Assembly: GCA_026413225.1 (NCBI GenBank)
Contig: CM048557.1
Coordinates: 59,076,987-59,140,986, forward strand
DNA: 64,000 nucleotides
Reading direction: 5' to 3'
DNA from: Otis tarda
Taxonomy: Eukaryota > Chordata > Aves > Otidiformes > Otididae
A program made the translations under genes and the position numbers. Positions 53,901-64,000 of the stretch are shown piece by piece; within the stretch, counting starts at the first letter, position 1, and every line of letters starts with the position of its first letter. Below the pieces are notes generated by a model. The model was not told the origin of the DNA. It saw only the letters and a program-made list of their open reading frames with translations, and made no database searches.

Positions 53901-54617
53901 TGGAGAGGAAATATTTTCCCTTACTTGAAATAGAGCTCTTTAGTCACCCATAGATTTCTTTGACAGGCTGATGCTGTTCTGCAGATGAAGTATTTTATAG
54001 CAATGTCCCTGGAGCGTCCACATCCCCTTCTTTCCTTTCAGGCTGTAAGAGCAAGGCATTTTGGCTGCCTCTGTTCCCTCAGCCACTTCCTTAGGAGCAC
54101 GACTGGACGCTGAGGAGGCAGGGAGGGTGATCACAGTGTGAATATGCAGGCTGTCTTTCATAAAGCCCTAGTTAGATGTGACTAACATTCCTCCTCTTAG
54201 TGAAGGCTGACACACCTCACCGCACCCGCCCGATGAGCTGCAGTCTGGCCGCTGGACAGGTTTCTCAGTGTGCTCTGCAAGCTGTAACACAGCGACGTAT
54301 TTGAATAAAGCAGCTCCAGCATCCCCACACGAATATCCACACCACAGGCATTGCTGCTGCCAGTGTGCGATGTGATCTTATCCTAACAGGTGAAGGACAA
54401 AGGTCACTCCAGCGATTCCTCTTACATATGTTCTGCCCCACTTTAATTTTACCTTAATGTTTTGCCGAACTTTTGGGGCCTATTTAATGAAAGCCACCTG
54501 CTTTCTGACATACAGAGTTCTTACTTGCCTGGATACGTGCATGGCTTCTGGGGCTGAATATTGCTACTTCCAGTGGATTCCAGGCCAACTGAACACCCAG
54601 GGATGCATTAGCATCAC
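44380..54617 (-). CDS. Unrecognised multi-exon gene between HSP90AA1 and DYNC1H1 (3' part)
   Basis: I do not recognise this protein. Eleven exon-like segments on the minus strand join in phase without a stop: 54617-54529, 54382-54221, 54034-53925, 53264-53219, 52161-52026, 51506-51430, 51318-51269, 47937-47784, 47073-47020, 45193-45050, 44931-44380. Together they give about 523 codons, ending at the TGA at 44382-44380. Most have good donors (for example GTAAGA after 51430, GTAAGC after 53219) and in each only one or two frames are open. The predicted protein is helical and hydrophobic in the first half (VLYVLRFLQQEVWLKQ, LLREAFRALASREHLMKLW). It then has a Ser/Glu run, a C-x2-C pair with a later Cys, and a Ser/Thr-rich acidic tail ending in a basic patch. 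Weak points: the first donor must be GC (CAG|GCAAGT at 54528), segment 51318-51269 uses a second-choice acceptor, and 54034 has a poor acceptor. The last four exons are the safest. A solo LTR sits in the intron 47938-51268. Confidence 0.5.
45050..45193 (-). CDS. Exon with Cys pair, unrecognised minus-strand gene
   Basis: 144 bases, 48 codons, phase 0 at both ends, with an AATAG acceptor and CAG|GTAAAA donor. Only one frame is open. It encodes a basic segment (GGLRKARDSRRLQ) followed by QQTCSQCSTQKLKYRWECVD. The three cysteines could be part of a metal site, but a fourth ligand is not seen. Confidence 0.55.
47784..47937 (-). CDS. Exon of the unrecognised minus-strand gene
   Basis: 154 bases with a pyrimidine-rich acceptor (CCTTTCTAG) and donor ATG|GTAACT. 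It encodes KRGATMSGQFIYGKIF and goes on to a hydrophobic helix and PDCIERLARKYM. It joins at phase 0 to the 54-base exon 47073-47020 (Ser/Glu-rich, ESSTESESES, donor GAG|GTAAGA). I cannot assign a domain. Confidence 0.55.
49133..50257 (-). mobile_element. Solo LTR, copy 3 (intergenic interval)
   Basis: 1125 bp in the same orientation as copy 2, flanked by AAGGG on both sides (49128-49132, 50258-50262). It is more diverged, with small deletions, so it is an older or different subfamily member. It falls in the long intron of the proposed minus-strand gene. Confidence 0.88.
51430..52161 (-). CDS. Two helical exons of the unrecognised minus-strand gene
   Basis: Exon 52161-52026 opens after TTTGGTTTCAG and ends at ATC C|GTGAGT. 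Exon 51506-51430 starts with two bases that complete that codon and ends at TGG|GTAAGA. Together they encode PAYQTPNHSWSAQM, then amphipathic helices ending LMKLWDSRHTW. The matching split codon and dense helical coding pattern make chance unlikely. The acceptor before 51506 has a weak pyrimidine tract. Confidence 0.5.
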
Positions 54618-55892
54618 CTGAGGAATACAATACATCTGTCAGCTCTAAACTTGTTTAGAGTTTCAGCCTTTCCTGTTAAATATCGTGGTTTTCCTGCTGT
54701 TTAGACAAGCAGAGCGCATAGCGTAAAAGCTGAACGGGGGCTTCGTAAACTAAGCGAGGACTATGCTGAGTTCTTGCAATAAGCTGCTTTGCTGACTGGT
54801 TAGCAAGTTTTAGCAAACCTTTCAAAGTCCCTTTGCCTCAGGAGCGTACACAGCCCTTTCACCAGTGACCATGCAGTGAGCTTGGTACCTCTGCCCGGTA
54901 AAGACTGAAAAGCTCCAGGTGAAGCATTTGCGTCCAGCCTAGACTCATGCTGGAACTGCCTCGTTACCAGCAGCTCAAATTGGACAGCTTACAGAACTTC
55001 CTCACTTTGGCTGGAGTCTGTGGGATCCTACAGATATAGCAGGACTTCAGGGGGGCAGCAGTGTTCAGGGAACAACACGGTACAGACGTGTCCTGTTTCT
55101 ATCTGGAGGTATCAATATTCCTTGGGTCCCAAAATTCGCTTCTTCTGCCAGGCAAAGGTGGCATGGGGATACAGGACAGATCTATTATCTCATTTTTCAG
55201 AAAAAGAAAGCCTGGAGATTATGTCTGGCCAAACCATGCATGGGAATAAAGGGTGTTTATAGGCTTTGTCTTGCTTTCTTATTGCTTGCTGGAAAGCAGG
55301 CTGGAGAAAAAGCATAGGAGACCAACGGAGAACTGAGTAGGAAGAAAACTCTTAATTCTCATGACTCCATTCAATGAATGTTACAGTCTTTATCATCTAA
55401 CTTCAGACTGAAATGGTACACCTGGTGGTACAGTACATGCTGACAGCGTTACGAGTCTAAGTCAGCATTTGCAAGGAACATCTTCACGGAGCCAGCAGGA
55501 CCTTCCCTTAGGGATTTGTCTTGCGCAATAGCCTTAGCATTTGGCTTTGCTTCCCAGAGTGTTTTCATAATGTCCTGGCCCAGGAGTTGCTGAAATCCTG
55601 CTTGGTGGTACTGTCAAGAAATGTGTCTCGTGCTCTCCTCTCATGCAGAACAGGACTGATGGGGCTCCATGGCAGGTGGGTCCAAGGACTGGCCCCACTG
55701 CATTTGAACCTTTTCACTTTGCACAGTGAAGGAATGGAGCCTGGCATCTTTAGCTGGAGTTTTGTTCTTTAAAAACGTAGGGATTAATGTGAGTGATCTT
55801 ACAATAGAGAGTGCTGGAAATAATAGTTCATACGTCAGCTGGGAGCTCTTGGGAACAAAGATGCTGTATACACAGGTATTTGCACAACTTAC

Positions 55893-58800
55893 AGTAGAAA
55901 AGTAAAAAATGTGTCTCCTTCTCGCTGGGCACTGTCAAATGCCAGATACCTTTTATGACCACACAGAGAGAATACCACAGGACCAAGAGGTGTGTTTCCT
56001 GATTCCTTAATGCTTCATTTTCAGATCTACCTCAATATGCGTAAGTTCTGACGAAAACTAACACCTATACTTTTAGAAAATAACTAAAATCAAGTATATT
56101 ATTCCAAACTGATAAAACATAGGAAATGCATTTAAGTTATTAACTCCAGAAGGGATCAGCATGGCAAACTCTCTAGGTGATCCCTTGGAGAGCCCAAAGA
56201 AATGAGCAATAGCCAGCACACGATAAAGGTACAGCTCACTCTCAAATGCCTCAGTAACAACCCGGGAGAGAAGGTGACAAGAATATCCCAGTCATACATC
56301 AACACGTCATCCACTGCATTACTCTTAAATAAAAACAAACAAAAAAAATTTAAAATATTTCCATATCGAACTGAACCTGTGCTCCTGTTTCCCTGGAAAA
56401 AAAAACATGGAGTCTGAAAGAGGGGGTGGCTCTTCCCAATCCCATCAACCAGTGCTCCTTTTAAGATCCTAAGAGAGACAGCAATAATTGGGCCAGTGAG
56501 ATGGACTTTGTCCTTCTCAGTAATCTAAATTTTTCAAAGCTCTCAGCTGTAGTGGCTGAGGTGTATAGATTCACCATGGAGCTACCACAGAATTTCATGA
56601 AGTAAGCAGGACCCAGCCCTATCCATAACAATGACTTTGAAGTTTTAATTCTAGCACACAACTTCAACCACTCTACAAAGGAACCTTAGGATAACTTCAG
56701 AAGTTTCACAGTACATTAATGACAGGACAAAGTATTGTGGATATTATTATTATTATTGTTATTATAGCCATACCTTCTTTAGAGCACACAAAGTTTTTTT
56801 TTTTCCTTAATTTTTCATCAGTGAATTCTAGAGAACTGGAAATGTTTTGCTCTTTGTTCACACACATCACCGTCCCTGTGTGGCAGCAGAGCAGCTGTAA
56901 CAGTTCTCCAAAAATTCCACAGATCCTGAAGGCTCGATCTCCATGGGTGAAGGGCATTCAGGCCTCGGGGGCCATTGGGTCTCTGCAGGAGTTCTAGATT
57001 TCTGAGACAATTCATACGATTCTACTAATTTTGATGGAAAAGCAACTGTCTCTTTTTCAATTATTTCCATTGGTGTCTGAAAATCATTTTCCAGTTCCAT
57101 AGGAATATCACTGTGGGGCTCTGTACCTGGCAGGACCGAGTTTCCAAGGGTAAGAACAAGTTGTGGATCTTCTAAATGGAAAACATCTCCCAAATGTACT
57201 GCCTCTGGCATGCTGTGCATCACTAGAGGTTTAATTCCTTTCTGATGTTTATTGCTAGCGAAATTCCTACTGTAGTCTGCGTAAAATGATCCGTCTTCTG
57301 AGTAACCACCATAAGCATCTGAAAACTAAACCGAAATGACACCAAATGAGCAAGGTGAGTTCTCTGCTACCAGGTCTATATCCCATCAAAGGAATCACTG
57401 GGATATCCGGGTGGGAGGATTCCCACAGACTTCCAGTGCACGAAGCCGCCTGCCTCAGGGGCCAGGAAAAGCAGAGCAAGAATGCCAGAGAGCGTTTTAG
57501 CAAATCGAGCACAACCCTCCCTTCGCAGGAGAGACTGTCACCATTACGGTTTCACAAACCACTCTACACATCTTTCAGTGTAACTTCTACTTCAGAACAG
57601 AAGCCTGTTAACAGCTTTTAAAATAATGCTTCGGGAACAACTGGTGGAGCAGTACTTGAAAAGGCCTCTCCTCAGGAAAAAATGAAGGTTTTTTTTTCTT
57701 TAAAAACTATTATGGACTATGTTGTTTTCTAATACAAGGCAACTCAGGAGTACCACTTACAACCAGTCATATAATAGGTAAGAAAAAAATGACATAGTGA
57801 AATATACTTGAGAACCATTCTTGTGTATTTTAAAGCACTAAAAATGAAATGATTTGGGTAATGGTTCAAATCAGGAGAACCCTGTGCAGTGCAAACAAAC
57901 ACCTTCTGCCCCGCACCCTCCTCCTCTTCCTCATCACCCCATCGAAACAGCACCTTGGTACGAGACAACGCGCTTCTCCGTCTCTTCTTCACACCGCTGC
58001 TGCTAAGGATACTGAACGCTCCTCGGATGCAATTACATCTGCTCCTCCTTGGACCAGCCATACTTGAGATGGAGTTTTATTCACCAGTTCTTTTTTTCAG
58101 CCTTAATTAAAAAAAAAAAAAATACAATGTTTTATACAATTTGCTAGCACAAAACCAAGTGTTTGTCTGAAATCACTTTTCATTGTCCAGTATAACTTAT
58201 TCAGATTTTTCCTAGGTGAGGTTTGCTTTGTTGAAGATAAAGAACATTTAAACAAGACCACTACATAATGAAGTACCAGAAACATACAAACAGATCTGAA
58301 ATGCAGGTCCCTCTTTAGCGTGGCCTCACTGTTAAACAAATCCTGATATGAAAGTTTAATTTAGGCACAGACTGAAGACCATCTCAAATTATCTATTTGC
58401 CAAAGCTTCTACTGTCAAATTAAGACCTCCAAATACAAATTAAGAACATGAATAGATAGTAGTAATTAAACTAATAAAAGTTATAGTAATTAAGAACATT
58501 TCATAGTTAGCTGTAAGTGAATACAAAATACCTGAAAAAACTCTTCGTCGGCAAGACACATCATCAGCCATGAATGCTCTAAGAACAGTGTTTATGTACG
58601 TGGGCAGGCAGTAGCACACTCTGGGTGCATTTTTATTTCAAAACTGAATTCAGTTCATCCATCACAGCATAGAATTTACCCAGGTATTTTTTCTGCTCCT
58701 TTCTTTGTTACATTTGGAAATCCATCAGGTTCAACCGATTGCTGCAATTTCTAGGACAATGAAAGCTCTTTTTCTTCTCTGCTCCCACCTAAAATTTAGT

Positions 58801-60333
58801 CTGTATGGCATGCAATGGTGGGAGCCTTTCGCGAGAGCAACAGGGGGACCAGCACTTCAGCTCCTAAGGTTCAAAAATCCCTAAAAAAAAAATGGAGCAG
58901 TTCCCTTTCAGAGAGAGGCACAGAATCAAGTACTTCTGAATTTGGTATCCCAATGCCTTAACCCTGCCGTGATTTTCAAGAGTATTACCAATAGAAAAAT
59001 GTTCTGATGAACTTTAGTGAAACCTCTGATTGCCTGCAGTGTAAGCTCTAAACCAAGAGGCAAGGAGAGAGCATAACACCAAACTGTGCCAAGTTTTCTT
59101 GTGATCACTTATTCAGAGTGGTTGGCTGCGCTGCCCTGCAGCTCAAATATGGAGAAACATATTTTAATATCGGTACCCAGCCCTTTGCTGAACCTTGTTT
59201 GTGCCTTTCTGCTTAGAGGAAAGCCTTGCAAGCCCCAAGCAGTACTGCAGGGTCAAAGAGCCCTGAAGAAAGTGGCGTTGTTATTAGGGCACCCAGCCTT
59301 TCCTGAACTCCAGTGTTGCTCTGCAACACTTTTATCTACTGTTAAAACAGTGCAAAATGTGAGAAACAAAGACGGTGAACTGCGACAACATGTAGCTGAG
59401 CAGGACAGCTTACGGCTTTCGATAACGGTGTCCTTTCTTCCTAGAACACATTTCAGCAAAAAGCTGGTAAATGAGAGGGGAGGAGGAGGGGTAAATGACA
59501 CCCGCTGTCACCATGTCCTTTGTGCAAGATCTACGGTCTGACCACTCTGTGTAGTGCGGGAAACGACTCAAAACACCAATACGCTCTCCCAGCAAGAAAT
59601 ACTGGAGATAACCTGCAAGCTTCACCTGAATTCTTCTCTAACAGATAAATTAGTTTTCAAGGGAGGTAAAGACTAGAGTCAAAGACTTGAGCCATCACTT
59701 CACCGACCAACTGGAAAACTCTGTCTTTAGTGTCTTCTGTCACTGTAAGTTTTAGATCTCAATGTACTAATTGGAAAGTTATTTTCACAGTTTTTACACA
59801 TTATAAAAGATCTTGTAAACCAGATTTTAGTCACAAGACATACATATCTTAAAATCCGCCTGCTTTTAAGTCCTTAGTTTTGGTACAATACTACTGAACA
59901 TTTTTGCCAGTGAGCCCTGGAGAAATTACCAAAGCAGACTGGAATCTGTCATCTTTCAATATTTGAGCATCACCAAGATGGAAGCATTTACCTTCCGGTC
60001 ATTGTTTCTGTCATCCGTGCATCAAACTGCAAGTCAGTACTGATGTACACACATTTTTAACTGTGCAACTCCTCTGAGAAGCCAGGAGACTACATCTGTT
60101 TTGGGATCATACTGGTTACCACAGCAACAGTACAGACATTACTATGGCACAAGAAGGTAATGGAACGCGAGACATCCCATCCCAGTCACATTGCTTAAAA
60201 CGGAATGAGCACCCACTGGCTACAAACAGACACTGCAGGTTTAGGTACGTCTCGCCTAGCCCCTAGGCTAGGGTGTGGGGGGAACCAAATCTCTTACCTC
60301 ACTGCCCAATAACGTTATTTCTGTGTTCATCAT
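55893..60333 (-). CDS. Possible 5' exons of the unrecognised minus-strand gene
   Basis: Speculative. Four exon-like segments chain from an ATG: 60333-60298 (MMNTEITLLGSE, donor GAG|GTAAGA), 60026-59992 (donor AAG|GTAAAT), 58578-58532 (CAG|GTATTT) and 55949-55893 (ACT|GTAAGT). They sum to 175 bases and leave exactly the phase needed by 54617, giving about 582 residues for the whole gene. Other exon-like segments in the same interval (59047-58989, 58750-58680, 56323-56240) do not fit this chain and may belong to other isoforms, to a paralogue or to chance. Confidence 0.25.
56867..57325 (-). CDS. Second terminal-exon-like segment, related at its start to 44931-44380
   Basis: 152 codons plus stop, opening at phase 0 after a GGTTTAG acceptor. 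It begins FSDAYGGYSEDGSFYADYS, which matches the start of the terminal exon at 44931 at about half of 21 positions, at the same place after the acceptor. The rest is Pro/Glu/Ser-rich with a repeated PMEI motif and does not align. The most likely upstream partner is the small segment 58578-58532, which ends at phase 0 in one frame. This could be the tail of a tandem paralogue, an alternative 3' end or a relic. Confidence 0.4.
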   Translation of the reverse strand, partial: FSDAYGGYSEDGSFYADYSRNFASNKHQKGIKPLVMHSMPEAVHLGDVFHLEDPQLVLTLGNSVLPGTEPHSDIPMELENDFQTPMEIIEKETVAFPSKLVESYELSQKSRTPAETQWPPRPECPSPMEIEPSGSVEFLENCYSCSAATQGR

Positions 60334-60339
60334 CGCTTA

Positions 60340-62085
60340 CAACCTTCACCTCGCTTCTAACTTTCACATGGCAAACACCAATCTCTTCTGCAGTCTGAGA
60401 GCCCCATAATTTGAACTGGTTTTGTACATTTTATGCCATGACACAGAATGAAAGGTGTGGAGGACAAATGCCCCACAGACAGTGACCCATGACTTCGAGC
60501 TATTTTGTAGGTGCCACAAGATAATTCCTCTCGTTGCCAAGAGCTGAACAAGCTTTGTGACAAACTTGATGTGTGACAGGGCAGGTAAAGCACTGAACTG
60601 TGGGAAGGAAATATTTTTGAAACCCCTCTCACCACCACCTCCCCTGCCCGCGGGATTGTGAGAATCAAAGGCAAAACTTGTGGATTAGGATAAAAAATTA
60701 ACAGCAGCATAAAAGAAAATTGAGATGGAAAGACAAAACCAGCAACACATAATTTACAGTTCAGTAGCTCAAGGTGGATCCTGCTGCCCAGCTCAAAACC
60801 CTGCTCCTCAGCACCATCCCCAATTTATATGGGAACATGGCATCACTCAGTATGGAACAGCCCTTTGGCTAATTCAGGTAAACTGTCCCAGCTGTCCCCC
60901 AGCCACAGGTGCCTCCAGCTCCTCCCTTCTAACCTAGCCAGAACCAGGACAGTGATCTAGTACAACTGTGGTCTAAACACAAATGTTTCAGTGGAGTAGT
61001 AGAGCGTAGAAAAAGCAGAAGCCTTCCAGCATGTTAGGCCTTCAGCAGTTGTGTAAGTAATACTGAAATAGTTTACTTTCTTATCTAATCCCGTATTTGG
61101 TTTCATTCAAGAAATTCAGAATTGTTTGCAGAACTGTGAGCACAGCAGTCCAGTAAACTGACGTGCAAGAATGTCAGTTTGAGGTGACTGAACTGCGTAA
61201 GTCTATCCGCTGCCCTGCCCTGTGCGTGAAGCACTCTCCCCACCCGCAGAGCAGCACTGCTTTGACATAAACACACGGTACAATTGGCACAAACTACTTT
61301 GAATTAGCTTGCAAAAGCCCTCGTTGTTTTAGATACCTGGAAGATACTGCCACAACAAAACCTAATTGTCCTCTCACTCAACTACAACCTTTGAACTACA
61401 ACCTTTGAAGGTCCCTTCCAACCCTAACTATTCTATGATTCTGTGAACTACAAAAAAAAAAAATCCAACACAGCCCTTTGTCATACACACATTTCACAGT
61501 GGGAAACAGCTCTAATGCTGGTCATGAAAGAGAGAACTAAATCAAGACTTGTTAGAGAACAGGGCGAGATGCCCTTCCACCCTGCTCCTCTCTAATGGGT
61601 TCATTGAACCCAAGCTTGTTTTACATTACAAACATTATTTGTGCAAAGTCAGTGAAGGGCATCTGATGTGCAGTTAAGTGCTTGGCAGGCAGGAGAAGCT
61701 TGCTGGAGTTGCCATCAACCACTCCCATTCCCTTTCACTGCTCTCCTTCAAAGGTGGTGGCCAAAGAACACCAAAGAGCACAACCCAGTAGTTTCTTGAC
61801 AGTCTGTATGACGTAGCGCTCAGGATCTAAGTGAATGGGGCTTGCAGGTTTAGGCTCAGTTGCTAAGTTTTTTAAAAAAAATTGCTGGAGTCACAACACA
61901 AGTTAAACCTAACTTGGGAGATTAAAATTCTCTTGAGATCTTTGAAAACTATCGCTTTTCTGCAGTACTAGTTTGCAGCAGCAAAGTATGCAGTATTATT
62001 TATGTATTTAACAGGAGATCAGCCAGTGCCGAAGGTCCAAGCAGAAACTGACACAGGTTTTGTTCCCAGCATCAACAGAAGTCAG
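60340..62085. other. Intergenic region downstream of HSP90AA1
   Basis: No exon was recognised apart from the possible start segment next to 60333 and the CR1 tail. If the minus-strand gene starts at 60333, its promoter would be here, but I see no clear TATA box or CpG island. Confidence 0.4.
61381..61446 (+). mobile_element. CR1 LINE terminal fragment
   Basis: Contains CCTTTGAAGGTCCCTTCC and the ATTCTATGATTCTGTG terminus, preceded by a short duplicated AACTACAACCTTTG. Only the last 50 or so bases of the element remain. Confidence 0.7.
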
Positions 62086-62089
62086 TAAC

Positions 62090-62730
62090 ACGACTCATTC
62101 TTAACACTTTTATTCTTACAGTTCTAGGTTTGAACTGTACATGCAGAGTTGCATAAGTCACAATAGAGATTTACAGTGGATTCTATTCTATGGTAGAGTG
62201 CAATCCAGAATCCTTAAACAGTATAAAAACAACTTTAAACGTCAAGACCTTGTTAGGAGCAAAAGGGTTAAAGCTTCCCCAGGTATTTCAGCTCTCATAG
62301 ATACCTAGTTACTAGGTACTGTATGTTAGACACATGTAGAGTTGAAGAGCTGTAGAACACTAAACAAACTTGAACATCCTGATGTCATACCGTCTTTGTT
62401 ACTTCTTTCCCACATTTCTGGCAATTAAGAATAAGTCAAAAACCCTGCCACCTGCAACCAGCTAATACAGACAAAAATAACTACTCCTTACTTGCCTGTT
62501 TAGGGTTGTACAGTGTTAAAGAAAATATTCCCTCAATGGCATTTGTATCTCACATCAGCTGAAAAAGCAATGTAACAAAAATAAAGGTATAACATCTTTG
62601 AAAATAAATATAAAGAGGGAATGCAGACAAAGTGTCAAGATTTTTTTTTTGGCAGGTAACATTCATAATATACAAAATATAACTTATTCGTATTAGCCAA
62701 GGAAACATTCATGAGTTCCTGTAAACTGTT
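62090..62730 (-). terminator. HSP90AA1: HSP90AA1 3' UTR with poly(A) signal
   Basis: About 640 bases of A/T-rich untranslated sequence. On the minus strand AATAAA is at 62114-62109, so cleavage near 62090 is likely. No other gene feature was seen in it. Confidence 0.6.
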
Positions 62731-63984
62731 TTAATCCACTTCCTCCATGCGTGATGTGTCATCATCTCCTTCAAGGGGCGGCATCTCCTCAGTAACTGCT
62801 GGACTGGCTTCTTCTGCAGCAGTATCATCTTCATCAATGCCTGTTCAGGAAACACAGGTACCATTAACGCTGGACCAGAATGCAAAGCTTTATTCTCCCT
62901 AACTGATCTGAGGGTTCCCCTTTTCCACAAATACAAAGAGGCACACAGGTGACACGCAGACACTCTATACCCTGCAAGGGCATGTAAGCACACTCAAAGT
63001 TTATTCAGACATAGGATAGATTTCTAACTCACCCAGGCCAAGTTTGATCATTCTATAAATGCGGTTGGCATGTGTCTGAGGATCTTCTAAACTGAAGCCA
63101 GAGGACAGGAGTGCTGTCTCATACAGCAAGATGACAAGATCCTTCACAGACTTGTCATTCTTATCAGCCTCCGCTTTCTGCCTCAGCGTTTCGATGATGG
63201 AATGATCAGGATTAATCTCCAGGTGTTTCTTTGCTGCCATGTATCCCATTGTGGAGTTGTCTCTTAATGCCTGCGCTTTCATGATCCTCTCCATGTTGGC
63301 AGTCCAGCCATATGTACTTGTTACAATACAGCATGGAGAAGTAACTAAACGATTGGACACAACCACCTAGGAAAGCAAATGTAAAGCAAAGTCTGTAATT
63401 TAAAATTACAAACACATACACTTCATTTACTGCCCCTCCTGATTCAACCAAGACTCAACTCTCCAATGCTGCTGCATGTTACAGAATACCTAAGGCTCAC
63501 GAGATAGAGCTGAAGAATTTGCAATACCAACAGAACCGCCTGCTTCGCTAAAAACCAAACCAGGCACCTTCTATCCAGAAGGTTTTATCTTGCAGAGCAA
63601 TTGCTACCTCAGGAAAGGCAGAAAGTTGTAACAGATATGGTTATCTGCACCTGCTCTGCAGCAACTTCATTTCAGATTATTAAACTTGTAACAAGTACAG
63701 AGTACTACTAGTTACCTTTTCTACTTTCTTTTCAAGGATGTCTTTCATTATTTTGCAAAGGTTTTCAAACTTGGCTTTTTTCTCCTCCTGCTTCTTTTTT
63801 TCTTCCTCATCTTCTGGAAGCTCCAAACCCTCTTTTGTTACAGAAACAAGGGTCTTGCCTTCAAATTCCTTCAGCTGCTGCACACAGTATTCATCAATAG
63901 GCTCAATCATGTAGATCACTTCCAGGCCATGTTTGCGCAGACGCTCCACAAAAGCAGAGTTGGCCACCTGATCTTTTGTTTCAC
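62731..63984 (-). CDS. HSP90AA1: Heat shock protein HSP90-alpha, last three coding exons (partial)
   Basis: Cytosolic ATP-dependent chaperone that matures kinases, steroid receptors and many other clients as a dimer. The window has only the 3' end. Exons on the minus strand: 63984-63716, 63366-63033, 62840-62731 (stop TAA 62733-62731). The first starts at [12 protein letters not shown] and contains the middle domain. The second holds [13 protein letters not shown] and the dimerisation helices. The third encodes an acidic tail ending DTSRMEEVD, the C-terminal motif bound by TPR co-chaperones. Splice sites are consensus and all phases agree. Matching HSP90AA1 rather than HSP90AB1 rests on tail composition and on synteny with DYNC1H1. 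The remaining exons lie beyond 64000. Confidence 0.96.
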
Positions 63985-64000
63985 CTGCAAGAAAGGAACA

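Noticed and set aside
59640..59740. Minus-strand segment encoding TEDTKDRVFQLVGEV after a CTTACAG acceptor
   Set aside because: No convincing donor before the in-frame stop, and its phase fits none of the neighbouring segments.
44380..60333. Assignment of the minus-strand exons to WDR20, MOK, CINP or ZNF839
   Set aside because: These are known neighbours on the far side of HSP90AA1, and none of the predicted peptides resembles them.

Overview
The window is vertebrate, almost certainly bird, genomic DNA. CR1 LINE 3' ends carry the avian ATTCTATG-type terminal repeat, the introns are short, there are solo LTRs of an endogenous retrovirus, and the gene order DYNC1H1 > < HSP90AA1 is the one known from amniotes (human chr14q32).

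Positions 1-41163 (+) hold the 3' 71 coding exons of DYNC1H1, the cytoplasmic dynein-1 heavy chain. I traced every exon from acceptor to donor. All phases match, no stop or frameshift occurs, and the spliced frame gives 4048 residues ending at TGA 41161-41163. Placing the last residue at 4646 (the human length) puts the first at about 599. The four P-loops then fall at 1906, 2224, 2595 and 2937, as expected from my memory of the human protein. If the exon count equals the human 78, the window opens inside exon 8. The order is tail, linker, AAA1-AAA4, stalk with microtubule-binding domain, AAA5, AAA6, C-terminal domain. A poly(A) signal lies at 41401.

Three solo LTRs of one roughly 1.1-kb family (6658-7802 +, 27002-28143 -, 49133-50257 -) have TG...CA ends and 5-bp target duplications. 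Two lie inverted to each other inside dynein introns. There are also CR1 pieces, an older CR1/L3-like fragment and a probable decayed LTR with a GC-rich hairpin.

Positions 41430-62090 contain no gene in the human order that I know of. On the minus strand I find a chain of short, mutually phase-compatible exon-like segments. The 3' part (54617 down to 44380, about 523 codons, ending in a 184-codon terminal exon) is fairly convincing as an unrecognised protein-coding gene. A second, divergent copy of the start of its last exon lies at 57325-56867. Extension to a start codon at 60333 is possible but speculative.

The right edge (63984-62731, minus) holds the last three coding exons of HSP90AA1, ending in the MEEVD motif, with its 3' UTR down to about 62090. 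Dynein heavy chain (minus-end microtubule motor) and HSP90 alpha (cytosolic chaperone) are neighbours by conserved synteny only. Nothing here suggests a shared function.
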